Assembly (NCBI RefSeq): GCF_022024035.1 | Contig: NZ_CP091787.1 | Coordinates: 620,001-684,000, forward strand | DNA from: Prevotella sp. E13-17 | GTDB lineage: Bacteria > Bacteroidota > Bacteroidia > Bacteroidales > Bacteroidaceae | Length of the DNA: 64,000 nucleotides | Direction of reading: 5' to 3' | Part shown: piece after piece, positions 53,503-60,893 of the stretch | Layout: each line of letters opens with the position of its first letter | How positions within the stretch are numbered: position 1 is the first letter of the stretch | Position numbers and translations under genes: made by a program | The notes under the pieces: model-generated | Told to the model about the DNA's origin: nothing | Database searches by the model: none | Seen by the model: only the letters and a program-made list of their open reading frames with translations

Positions 53503-54252
53503 TTATGGTTTGGTTGATAGGAATCCTTGGTGCTTCAGTACCTCGATGAGTCCTGCCGACATAGCCTCGTTGTCTTTCTTCGTGTAGCGGATGTCGGTGA
53601 AGATCTGCGCCAGCGTCTCTTTATGGTTAATCTCTACAAAGTGCTGGTTCTCGGGCAAGGCCTCTTTCTCTTGGTAGTAGGCATTGATAGCCGCGGGCGA
53701 ATAGTCCTGGTAGGTCTCGTTGTGCACAAAACTTTCCAGTGGCAGACGGTCGCTTTGCGCTGGTTCTTCGGCGGGCCAGCCCACCGTCAGCGTGGCTACG
53801 GGCATCACCAGCTGGGGCAGCTGCAGCGTGTCAATGATCATCTGCGGCATATAGACGGTGGTGCCGAGGTAGCAGTAGCCCAGCCCTTCCTCGTCCATCA
53901 GGTTGCAGAGTGTCTGCGTGTAGAGCAGTGCATCGATGGCTGCATTCTGAAACGACAGGAAGTTGTTGTAGCCAGGCTCAGCCTTCCGGCAACGGGCCCA
54001 CTGGCTGGTGCGGTTGAAGTCGGCACAGATGGTCAGCACCACGGGGGCTGCTGTCACCATCGGTTGATTGAAATGGGCGGGCGCCAGTTTGGCTTTCATC
54101 TCGTCGTTGCGGGTCACCACGACGCTATACAGTTGCAGGTTGCCCATGGTCTGCGTGCGTGCTGCCTCGTTCATCAGGCGGTTGAGCAGTGTCTCGTCCA
54201 CAGGGCGGTCGGCATACTTTCTGATGCTTCGGCGTGATAGTAAATTCTTCAT
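53503..54252 (-). CDS. FMN-dependent nitroreductase family protein
   Basis: 249 residues from the Met at 54252, which starts the family N terminus NLLSRRSIRKYADRPVDE; the longer frame runs through the promoter and is not used. Later motifs are MNEAARTQTMGNLQLYSVVV, FQNAAIDALLYTQTLCNLMDEEGLGYCYLG and TVGWPAEEPAQSDRLPLES. It is a cytosolic flavin reductase of unknown physiological substrate. It shares an operon with the GH2 gene. Confidence 0.93.
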   Translation of the reverse strand: MKNLLSRRSIRKYADRPVDETLLNRLMNEAARTQTMGNLQLYSVVVTRNDEMKAKLAPAHFNQPMVTAAPVVLTICADFNRTSQWARCRKAEPGYNNFLSFQNAAIDALLYTQTLCNLMDEEGLGYCYLGTTVYMPQMIIDTLQLPQLVMPVATLTVGWPAEEPAQSDRLPLESFVHNETYQDYSPAAINAYYQEKEALPENQHFVEINHKETLAQIFTDIRYTKKDNEAMSAGLIEVLKHQGFLSTKP

Positions 54253-54278
54253 GTTTCTGATATTTTTCTTTTTCGTGG

Positions 54279-54309
54279 CAAAGTTACGAATAAACGAGTG
54301 AAGAACAAA
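54279..54309 (-). promoter_or_regulatory. Promoter of the nitroreductase-GH2 operon
   Basis: On the minus strand TTTG (54306-54309), a 19-bp spacer and TAACTTTG (54279-54286) followed by CC lie about 27 bp from the chosen start. This supports the shorter nitroreductase. Confidence 0.78.
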
Positions 54310-54398
54310 ACAAAGCCATTTGTTTTTTCTTTCGATTCGGCGCAGCCAAAGTTGCGCAGGGCGATTGTGAACAATTTTTAAAAAAAACGTGGAAAAAA

Positions 54399-54429
54399 TT
54401 TGCATTTTTATCTTTTTTTAGTAATTTTG
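54399..54429 (+). promoter_or_regulatory. Promoter of the 54536 secreted protein
   Basis: TTTG (54399-54402), a 19-bp spacer and TAATTTTG (54422-54429) give a leader of about 100 nt. Confidence 0.72.
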
Positions 54430-54535
54430 TAACCGAATGACGTAAGTTCTTTGCATTGAGTTGTGTCGAGGAACTAATAACATAGATACCAGAGTTTATT
54501 AGAGTGATTTCTATTAACTAATATATATATAAATA

Positions 54536-56656
54536 ATGAAAAAGCTATTATCTATTTTCACCCTGATGCTACTGATGTCAGCATCGGGCGCATGGGCGCA
54601 AGACGCCAAGCATTTGATTACGGCCACTTACCGCGAACAGACACGCTCGCTGGAGCAGCCGCTGCCCTACGCCACTACCATCGGCGCACTCTATGAGGCC
54701 GTTACGGGTGAACCCTTCAGTGATTTAATCAGCAGTATGTCCTCTGTTGGCATGCCTCTTACCGGAATCACCTCCCGCAACACCAGCGTCGTCAGCATTG
54801 GCGAATTAAACGGCGCAAGCACCCCGGTGACGGTTAATGCCGATGGCGAAACCATCATCAATTTAATTTTTGGTAATTATGCTCAAGGCATCTTAGTCAG
54901 CGCCATCTCCCCCCTCTACGCTTACGTGAAGGACGGCGTGAAGGATGCCGGCAAGTGGACGGTGAAGGTTGGCGAGGGCGAGGCCCAGTGGCTGCCCATC
55001 GGCGGACTGAAGGGCGACGGCTCGGAGACCGTGACGCTGCAGTACAACGGACGAATGAAGGTGAAGGGCGTCAAGGCTACAAGCGACGCGGCACCGGCTG
55101 AACCCAGCGTTCCCGACGGGGCCATCAACGGCAAGTTCAGCGTAAGCGATGGCAAGCAGGTTTATTTCTCGAAAGGTAACCTGCGTTACGCATCAGGCGC
55201 ATGGAGCTTCTTTGACAATCAGTACGACTACTACGCCACTTACAGCGCAGATGCGTGGGACAAGTTTGGCTGGAGCAATTCAACGAATAATTTCGGCATG
55301 AGCACTTCTACGGAAAATGCTGTTTATCAAGGCGACTTGGTTGACTGGGGTACTGTTCCTGGTATCGGCACAGGCTGGCGCACGCTGACCAAGGACGAGT
55401 GGAACTATCTGTTCATGACACGTGAAAGCGGCAGTAAAGTTAATGGCATGAGCCCCAGCCCTGATAACGCCCGATATACTCATGCTACCATTAACACAGA
55501 CAATGGAACCGGTGGTATTAGAGGTATGATATTGTTTCCTGACGGTGTGACGGTAAATTATAGCGATGCCACCTCCTGGGGAGGAATCAACCAATATAGT
55601 AATTGGAATGGTTCTACCAAATGTACAACAAGTCAGTGGAATGCTCTTGCAGCCAAGGGTTTCGTTTTCCTGCCCACCGGAGGTGTCAGAAATGGAACAA
55701 CAATTAGCAACTCCAACAATAACGGATACTATTGGTCATCATATACAGCCTCTCCTACCAGTGGATATGCTTACTACACTCGCGTAGTTGCTTCAACTGA
55801 GCCTACCACGGCCTACGATTCTCGCAAAATAGGTATCTCCGTGCGCCTGGTTCGCGAGGTGGCTACAAGCGACGCACCGGCGAAGGAACCGGCTACGGTG
55901 ACGACGGCGCCGACGGGTGCGGCGGGACTCACCACGGCGAGCGCTGTAACGGAGAAGCTGGCGACTGGGGGCGTGGCCGACGGCGGCACGCTGAAGTATG
56001 CCATTACCAGCACCACGACGCAGCCTGACGACGCAGCCTTCACATTAACAATATCGCCCACTGTGTCAGACTTGAAGACGGCTTTGAGCATGTCGACCCT
56101 CGCAGCTGGCACGTATTATGTGTGGTACAAGGTGTTTGCCGACGCTGATCACGCCGACAGCGAGGCTGCCTACGTGAGCGTGGCCGTGGCTCCGGCTGAG
56201 ACAACCGTCACCTGGAACAGCAGCAACATTGGTGGTAGTTACCCTAATGGCCTTTATGTCTCGGGCACCGACATGCCATATGAGAAGGAGGGCATCACGC
56301 TGAGTGGTAATGCCGACATGATACATGCCGAGTGGTATGATTATGGAGATCCGACGGAGGCTGGCATCTCTTTCAAGGTGTACGGATCCGGCGGCTTTAC
56401 CTTCACGGCACCGACCGGCAAGAAGTTCACAAAGATCGAGATGACGCTCACTAACGCTGCTGGATGGGACATTGCATATGAAGAAGAAAAACTCGGCACT
56501 GGATGGGCATTTAATATTGATTGGGAAACACGTATCCTTACAGTCACGTGGAAGGGCAGTGCCGCCGTCTCGACGGTTGGGCTGCTGACGGGCGCTAATG
56601 ATTTCAGCGGCGGACTGGTGAATAGCATCGTGTTCACGCTAGTGGATGCAGAGTAA
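54536..56656 (+). CDS. Secreted modular protein with a VYFSxGNLRY-type domain
   Basis: 706 residues with signal peptide MKKLLSIFTLMLLMSASGAW, cleaved after AWA-Q. After a unique N-terminal region comes a short module ending GRMKVKGVKA that recurs in later genes. The domain shared with the 29423 gene spans about residues 200-440 (GKFSVSDGKQVYFSKGNLRY, FGWSN, GWRTLTKDEWNYLFMTRES, GMILFPDGV, GYYWSSYTASP, ISVRLVRE). Ig-like segments and a beta-sandwich-like C terminus follow (GFTFTAPTGKKFTKIEMTL). No type IX tail is visible. It opens the modular secreted-protein cluster. Function unknown; surface or extracellular location is inferred. Confidence 0.8.
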   Translation: MKKLLSIFTLMLLMSASGAWAQDAKHLITATYREQTRSLEQPLPYATTIGALYEAVTGEPFSDLISSMSSVGMPLTGITSRNTSVVSIGELNGASTPVTVNADGETIINLIFGNYAQGILVSAISPLYAYVKDGVKDAGKWTVKVGEGEAQWLPIGGLKGDGSETVTLQYNGRMKVKGVKATSDAAPAEPSVPDGAINGKFSVSDGKQVYFSKGNLRYASGAWSFFDNQYDYYATYSADAWDKFGWSNSTNNFGMSTSTENAVYQGDLVDWGTVPGIGTGWRTLTKDEWNYLFMTRESGSKVNGMSPSPDNARYTHATINTDNGTGGIRGMILFPDGVTVNYSDATSWGGINQYSNWNGSTKCTTSQWNALAAKGFVFLPTGGVRNGTTISNSNNNGYYWSSYTASPTSGYAYYTRVVASTEPTTAYDSRKIGISVRLVREVATSDAPAKEPATVTTAPTGAAGLTTASAVTEKLATGGVADGGTLKYAITSTTTQPDDAAFTLTISPTVSDLKTALSMSTLAAGTYYVWYKVFADADHADSEAAYVSVAVAPAETTVTWNSSNIGGSYPNGLYVSGTDMPYEKEGITLSGNADMIHAEWYDYGDPTEAGISFKVYGSGGFTFTAPTGKKFTKIEMTLTNAAGWDIAYEEEKLGTGWAFNIDWETRILTVTWKGSAAVSTVGLLTGANDFSGGLVNSIVFTLVDAE

Positions 56657-56670
56657 TCCCCCTCACCGCT

Positions 56671-56813
56671 CCCCCCTCCCTTGTAGGGGAGGGGTCGGGG
56701 GTGGGGTCAGTAACCCCAAATGAATCCCCCAGCGGCTGAGAAGATACAGACCCCACCCCCAGCCCCTCCCCTACAAGGGAGGGGAGAGGCGCGGGAAACA
56801 AATAAAGATACAA
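56671..56813 (+). repeat. Composite G/C palindrome repeat, copy A
   Basis: It begins with the palindrome CCCTCCCTTGTAGGGGAGGGG, split here as CCCTCCC-TTGTA-GGGGAGGGG, followed by TCGGGGGTGGGGTCAGT. After about 35 variable bp comes AGATACAGACCCCACCCCC, a second palindrome and GCGGGAAACAAATAAAGATA. Copy B at 58179 has the same order. From 56657 to 57214 there is otherwise no gene. Confidence 0.9.
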
Positions 56814-56842
56814 TCGCACGGGGGGACAGGCACCCTGTGACC

Positions 56843-56873
56843 TAACGCCCCTCACGCGTGTATATATATAATA
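56843..56873 (+). repeat. Fragment of the leader repeat found at 60712 and 62647
   Basis: TAACGCCCCTCACGCGTGTA followed by TATATATAATAAGG resembles TAACCCCTCTCGCGCGTATA followed by TAATATAAAAGG at the later copies. Only the first part is present. Confidence 0.6.
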
Positions 56874-57100
56874 AGGAGCTCTTTGAGGCTTCGCCTCGAA
56901 AATCACTACGCTCAAAAGAGCCTGTAAACGAGTTTCTTGAGACCTAGCGGAACAAGCGAGCTGAGCTCGAGTCCACTCTTTACTCGCTAAACGTGATCTT
57001 TGACTTACTGAGACAAACGGATATTATTTTCTGGGGAAAGAAATTACAAGGAATTGACCATAAATTATTCATTAATTGATGGCAATTTGCGGAAAATTCG

Positions 57101-57108
57101 TATCTTTG
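57101..57108 (+). promoter_or_regulatory. -7 element upstream of the toxin-antitoxin pair
   Basis: TATCTTTG followed by TACGCG, 107 bp upstream of the antitoxin start. A TTTG exists upstream, but at 11 bp spacing. Confidence 0.5.
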
Positions 57109-57128
57109 TACGCGAAAGGCGTGCGAAG

Positions 57129-57178
57129 CTGCTCACGCTCGGCAAAATGAGCAAGCTCTTTTGCCCTCGCTTAACCGC
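57129..57178 (-). repeat. Palindromic repeat related to the signal-peptide region at 58380
   Basis: Read on the minus strand it has TTAAGCGAGGGCAAAAGAGC, TTGCTC, then TTTTGCCGAGCGTGA. The same words occur at 58380-58426 inside the 5' end of the next secreted-protein gene (TTAAGCGAGAGCAAAGCCAA, then GAGCTTTGCCAAGCGTGA). Here it lies in the leader of the antitoxin gene. Confidence 0.7.
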
Positions 57179-57214
57179 AGCTTTGTCTGCCAGAAAGTAT
57201 AAACAACGACGATT

Positions 57215-57481
57215 ATGGCAACACTGGTATTACAAGTTCCCGACGAGAGCCTTGTTAACAAGGTGAAGCAGGCCTGCAAGATGCTTGTGGGCGTGGCTTC
57301 GGTAAAGGTGCAGCAACCTGCAAAGCAAAAGGAGTTTGACATCACCAAGACTGCAGGCTACCGCGAGGCGATGGACGACGTGAAGAACGGCCGCGTATAT
57401 CATGCCGAGAGCGTGGACGATATGTTCAAGCAGATACTTGGCGAGGAGGCATTCAGTAAAATCCGCAGAAGCAATGTATAG
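57215..57481 (+). CDS. Antitoxin of a type II toxin-antitoxin pair
   Basis: 88 residues. It starts MATLVLQVPDESLVNKVKQA, a beta-strand then helices, as in RelB/DinJ or DUF2683-like antitoxins. The C-terminal part (KTAGYREAMDDVKNGRVYHA, VDDMFKQIL) is the likely toxin-neutralising segment. The stop codon overlaps the toxin start by 8 bp. It probably represses its own promoter together with the toxin. Confidence 0.82.
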   Translation: MATLVLQVPDESLVNKVKQACKMLVGVASVKVQQPAKQKEFDITKTAGYREAMDDVKNGRVYHAESVDDMFKQILGEEAFSKIRRSNV

Positions 57482-57746
57482 CATCGATTACACCAAGCGT
57501 TTCAACAAAGACCTGAAGCGCTGTATGAAGCGAGGCCTTGACTTGCAGCTGATTCACGAAGCTATCTCTCTACTCAGAGCCACGGGTACCCTGCCCATGA
57601 AGTATCGCCCGCACAAACTGTCGGGCGATAAGAACGGACAGTGGGAGTGCCACATCGAGCCTGACTGGCTGATGACGTGGGAGCAAAATGACATGGAGTT
57701 GACGCTCCTGTTCCTGCAAACAGGTACACATTCTGACTTGTTCTGA
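57474..57746 (+). CDS. YafQ/RelE-family mRNA interferase toxin
   Basis: 90 residues from the ATG at 57474, which overlaps the antitoxin stop. The RelE-fold pattern of YafQ is visible: SIDYTKRFNKDLKRCMKRGL, YRPHKLSGDKNGQWECHIEP, DWLMTWEQND and LLFLQTGTHSDLF, including the C-terminal His often needed for ribosome-dependent mRNA cleavage. The pair sits inside a repeat-rich region and may stabilise it. Confidence 0.88.
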   Translation: MYSIDYTKRFNKDLKRCMKRGLDLQLIHEAISLLRATGTLPMKYRPHKLSGDKNGQWECHIEPDWLMTWEQNDMELTLLFLQTGTHSDLF

Positions 57747-57799
57747 CGCAACAAACTTATTAGGATTAAGTTTAACAAATAAAAGAAAGGACAAGTAAT

Positions 57800-57910
57800 A
57801 TGGGAATGTATTTAGTTGGACTATTTGTAGGATTGCCATGCCTTATATTCCTCATTTATACCTACACCCCAAAAGGTAAGCGCTGGATGAGAGCTAACGG
57901 GCTCCTTTGA
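57800..57910 (+). CDS. Small single-pass membrane protein
   Basis: 36 residues, MGMYLVGLFVGLPCLIFLIY then TYTPKGKRWMRANGLL. It has a purine-rich sequence AAAAGAAAGGACAAG just upstream. One hydrophobic helix (residues 3-20) is followed by a basic tail (KGKRWMR). Similar tiny proteins with a TPKGKRW tail are familiar to me from Prevotella, but I cannot check. It starts 54 bp after the toxin gene and is followed by hairpins. Confidence 0.65.
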   Translation: MGMYLVGLFVGLPCLIFLIYTYTPKGKRWMRANGLL

Positions 57911-57959
57911 ACGCGCAGGGAACTAAGTTTCCTGCGACACTCAGAAACTAAAAAATATC

Positions 57960-57996
57960 CGCCGAGACATCCGAAAGGATGAGCTCGGCGTTTTGT
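57960..57996 (+). terminator. Hairpin with T-rich tail after the small protein gene
   Basis: CGCCGAG-acATCC-gaaa-GGATga-gCTCGGCG followed by TTTTGT. A smaller hairpin (CGCAGGGAAC / GTTTCCTGCG) lies at 57914-57937. Both fall between the small protein and the tandem repeat. Confidence 0.7.
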
Positions 57997-58002
57997 ATTC
58001 AC

Positions 58003-58086
58003 TCCCCTCGCCCTCAAAGTTCCCCTCGCCTTAAGATCCCCTCGCCTTAAGTTCCCCTCGCCATAAGTTCCCCTCGCCTTCGGAGA
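58003..58086 (+). repeat. 16-bp tandem repeat TCCCCTCGCCTTAAGT
   Basis: Five units start at 58003, 58021, 58037, 58053 and 58069, the last four at exact 16-bp steps. An inverted G-rich run follows (GGAGAGGGGTTAGGGGTGAGG). The stretch 57911-58353 contains only repeats and hairpins. Confidence 0.85.
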
Positions 58087-58178
58087 GGGGTTAGGGGTGA
58101 GGTTCTAGGGGTGAGGTTCGAGCTCGGCGTTTTGTTTTTATCCGTTTTGTCTCAAGTAATGTTGGAGGCCGGGAAAGC

Positions 58179-58327
58179 TCCCCTCCCATCGTAGGGGAGG
58201 GGTCGGGGGTGGGGTCAGTGACCTCAAAATCCCCACCAGCTGCGGCAGAAGGGAAAGATACAGACCCCACCCCCAGCCCCTCCCCTACAAGGGAGGGGAG
58301 AGCCGCGGGAAACAAATAAAGATACAA
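58179..58327 (+). repeat. Composite G/C palindrome repeat, copy B
   Basis: Same order as the element at 56671: palindrome, TCGGGGGTGGGGTCAGTGAC, about 40 variable bp, AGATACAGACCCCACCCCC, palindrome, then GCGGGAAACAAATAAAGATA. It ends 27 bp upstream of the start codon at 58354. Confidence 0.9.
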
Positions 58328-58353
58328 CAATAATAAATAAAATTATAAGTAAT

Positions 58354-60711
58354 ATGAGACAATTAAAGAACTTTTTGATTAAGCGAGAGCAAAGCCAAGC
58401 TTGCTTGAGCTTTGCCAAGCGTGAAAAAAGTCGGCTTTTAGCCAAAACATTACTGACGCTCGCACTGCTAATCACGGCCGCGACGGGCGCATGGGCCGAC
58501 CAGCTCGCGTCGTCATACTCGTCGAACGCGACGCTCAACGCAGTAACCGTGTCGGCTAGCATGGAAGTCACCATCGCCACCGGCGTGACCGTCACCATCA
58601 ACAACGGTCTCAACATCACCAGCGGCACACTCACCGTCAAAGGACCCGGCACGCTCGTCGTTAACGGCAAGGCCGGCAGCAACGGCGGCAACGGTGAGAC
58701 GGGCGGCAACGGCACCCCCGGCAGCGCAGCCATCACTGGCAACATCGTCGTACAGGACGGCGCCACCGTACAGGCTACTGGCGGTAAAGGCGGCAACGGC
58801 GGTGCTGGTGACCCGGAAAATGGTGGCCATGGCGCCAATGGTGCCGCAGCCATCAGTGGCAACGTCACCGTACAGGGTGGCGCTACCGTGAAAGCTACTG
58901 GCGGCAACGGCGGCAACGGCGGTTATTCCGAAGCGGAGAACGGCGGCAACGGCGGCAACGGCGGCAATGCCTTCGCAGGCACACTGACCTACAAGGGCGG
59001 CACCGTGACTGCCAACGGCGGCAACGGCGGCAGCAACGGCGGCAGCGACGGCGGCTGGGGCGGCAGCGGCGGCAGCGCAGGAAAAGCCTTTACCACCTCC
59101 GTGAACTTCGTGTCGTCTGATTACATCCTGACGGACGGCAGCAATGCAATCACTGACACTCAAGTCACAAGCAAGAAAAAGGTTGTCATCAGCCCGAAAG
59201 TCGCTGTCAACAGCGTGACGCTCGCGCCGACCTCGGCCACGCTGACCTTGGGCGAGACAGAGACGGTGACATTGACTGCCACCGTCGCCCCCAATGACGC
59301 TACGGACCCGACCGTGAAGTGGAACGTCACCGCGGGCGCCGAAAAGGTGAAGCTCTATAAGGACGAGAACTGCAGCACCGAGGTTGGCACAGCCGCCACC
59401 GACGTGCTCACCGTCTATGCCAAGGGCCTGGCAGTAGGAGAGGCCACCGTCACCGTCACCAGCAACGACGACGCGACGAAGACCGCCGCCTGCACCGTGA
59501 CAGTCATCCCCTCCGGCCCCGAGGTCGCCTGGAACAAGGCCAAGAAGACCGGCACGTTCACCATGCCCGGCGGCAACGTGACACTGGAGCCCGAGTACTA
59601 CCCACAGGCCGCGCTCACCGCAGCCCCCACCGCCATCAATGACGTGCCCGCCACCACCGACGGCGCCATCGTCAAAGCCGGCACCGTGGCCAACATCGGC
59701 GAGACCGAGACCGCACAGGGCACCGTGATGTACTACGTCAGCCAGACGGCCCTCGACGACGACGCCCTGCTGGCCCTCGCCGCTGACGCGTGGACAGCCG
59801 ACGTGCCCACCGCCAAGAGCCTCGCCCAGGGCCAGGCCTACATCTACTACTACGTGCGCGGCAACGACAGCGACACCGACGAAGAGAACTTCAGCGACGG
59901 CGACATCCTGGCCGCCAACGCCCTCACCGTCACCATCGCCGCCGAGCCCACCTACACCGTCACCTTCGCCGAGGGCACCGATCCCAACGAGTGGACCGCC
60001 AGCCCCAACGCCGACGTGAAGAAGGGCGAGACCGTCACCGTCACCTACAGCGGCACCCGCAGGGTCATGGGCGTGAAGGCCGAGAAGAAGGCTTCTGAGT
60101 CTCTCATCGTCAACCCCGTAGTGGGACAGATTATCGGCAGCGACGGCAAGAACTACGACGCTAATGCCACACTGCCCGACGGCGTGACCAAAGTGGCCAT
60201 GATAGCCTATGTGGGCAAAGATGCTGAAACCAGCACCACTTACAATCACGGCCTCGCCTTGGCACTGGAGGATGTAACCAGCACAGATATAAATTGGTGT
60301 TCTCAAACAAGCGTTACATGTTTAGGAACTCAATATGTTTATGATGATAATAGTAATACACAGTTCAAAGATTTGGCTGGCATTGCCAATACCGATGCGC
60401 TTGTAGGTCATGATTCGCATACTCATGCTGCAGCCAAGGCAGCCAGAGACTACAACAGCGGCACTCATCCCACAGGTACAAGCGCCTGGTTCCTGCCGAG
60501 TGCCGGTCAGTGGGATAAGATGGCTACCGCTGCAGGTAGTTATGCAAACCTGAAAACTAACGCGGGCTTGCAGGGGGGCAAATTCTCCGCCTACTGGTCT
60601 TCTACGGAGTGCGATACCGAACACGCGTGGTTCTTCTTCCCCGAGTACGGCGCTTGGAACCTCAACAATAAGGGCGGCGGCAACTTAGTTCGTGCCTGCC
60701 TCGCGTTCTAA
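58354..60711 (+). CDS. Secreted modular protein with glycine-rich GGNGG repeats and Ig-like domain
   Basis: 785 residues. The N terminus is longer than a usual signal peptide: about 28 basic residues encoded by a repeat element precede LLAKTLLTLALLITAATGAW (cleavage near AWA-D). Next are a beta region, a glycine/asparagine-rich segment (about 105-245; GGNGGNGG), an Ig-like Big_2-type domain (about 290-390; VTLAPTSATLTLGETETVTL), TFTMPGGNVTLEPEY, and the [20 protein letters not shown] module shared with the ubiquitin-domain protein. The C-terminal domain is FISUMP-like (WFLPSAGQWDKMATAAGSY, YWSSTECD, VRACLAF). No type IX tail is visible. Function unknown; probably extracellular. Confidence 0.8.
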   Translation: MRQLKNFLIKREQSQACLSFAKREKSRLLAKTLLTLALLITAATGAWADQLASSYSSNATLNAVTVSASMEVTIATGVTVTINNGLNITSGTLTVKGPGTLVVNGKAGSNGGNGETGGNGTPGSAAITGNIVVQDGATVQATGGKGGNGGAGDPENGGHGANGAAAISGNVTVQGGATVKATGGNGGNGGYSEAENGGNGGNGGNAFAGTLTYKGGTVTANGGNGGSNGGSDGGWGGSGGSAGKAFTTSVNFVSSDYILTDGSNAITDTQVTSKKKVVISPKVAVNSVTLAPTSATLTLGETETVTLTATVAPNDATDPTVKWNVTAGAEKVKLYKDENCSTEVGTAATDVLTVYAKGLAVGEATVTVTSNDDATKTAACTVTVIPSGPEVAWNKAKKTGTFTMPGGNVTLEPEYYPQAALTAAPTAINDVPATTDGAIVKAGTVANIGETETAQGTVMYYVSQTALDDDALLALAADAWTADVPTAKSLAQGQAYIYYYVRGNDSDTDEENFSDGDILAANALTVTIAAEPTYTVTFAEGTDPNEWTASPNADVKKGETVTVTYSGTRRVMGVKAEKKASESLIVNPVVGQIIGSDGKNYDANATLPDGVTKVAMIAYVGKDAETSTTYNHGLALALEDVTSTDINWCSQTSVTCLGTQYVYDDNSNTQFKDLAGIANTDALVGHDSHTHAAAKAARDYNSGTHPTGTSAWFLPSAGQWDKMATAAGSYANLKTNAGLQGGKFSAYWSSTECDTEHAWFFFPEYGAWNLNNKGGGNLVRACLAF
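58660..59085 (+). repeat. GGCGGCAAC-type coding repeats
   Basis: Highly repetitive GC-rich DNA encodes GGNGG and GGSGG runs and three copies of a longer unit with VQDGATVQATGGKGGNGGAG-like sequence. The repeat creates a long open frame on the opposite strand that is not a gene. Confidence 0.85.
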
Positions 60712-60893
60712 CCCCTCTCGCGCGTATATAATATAAAAGGTATAAAAGACTCTCCCCCGACCTTGAAGATTTTGTCCGCTTAAGGACTAAATCGCCTGTG
60801 GAGGGAGGGGAGTAGATAGAAAAGAAAGAAAACAATTAAACGAATAAATATTATGATACATAAATTTAGATATATATTGACGCTCGTCGCGCT
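60712..60893 (+). repeat. Leader and signal-peptide direct repeat, copy 1
   Basis: From CCCCTCTCGCGCGTATATAA through the first 13-14 codons of the ubiquitin-domain gene. It matches 62647-62801 almost exactly, except that a palindrome CCCCTCCCTGTGGAGGGAGG is replaced on its left side by about 33 bp containing TTGTCCGCTTAAGGAC. It includes the sequence AGAAAAGAAAGAAAACAATT before the start codon. Confidence 0.93.

Noticed and set aside
58513..60306. 597-codon open frame on the minus strand
   Set aside because: It mirrors the GC-rich repetitive coding sequence of the 58354 gene, has Gly/Val/His-biased composition, and has no start context or promoter.
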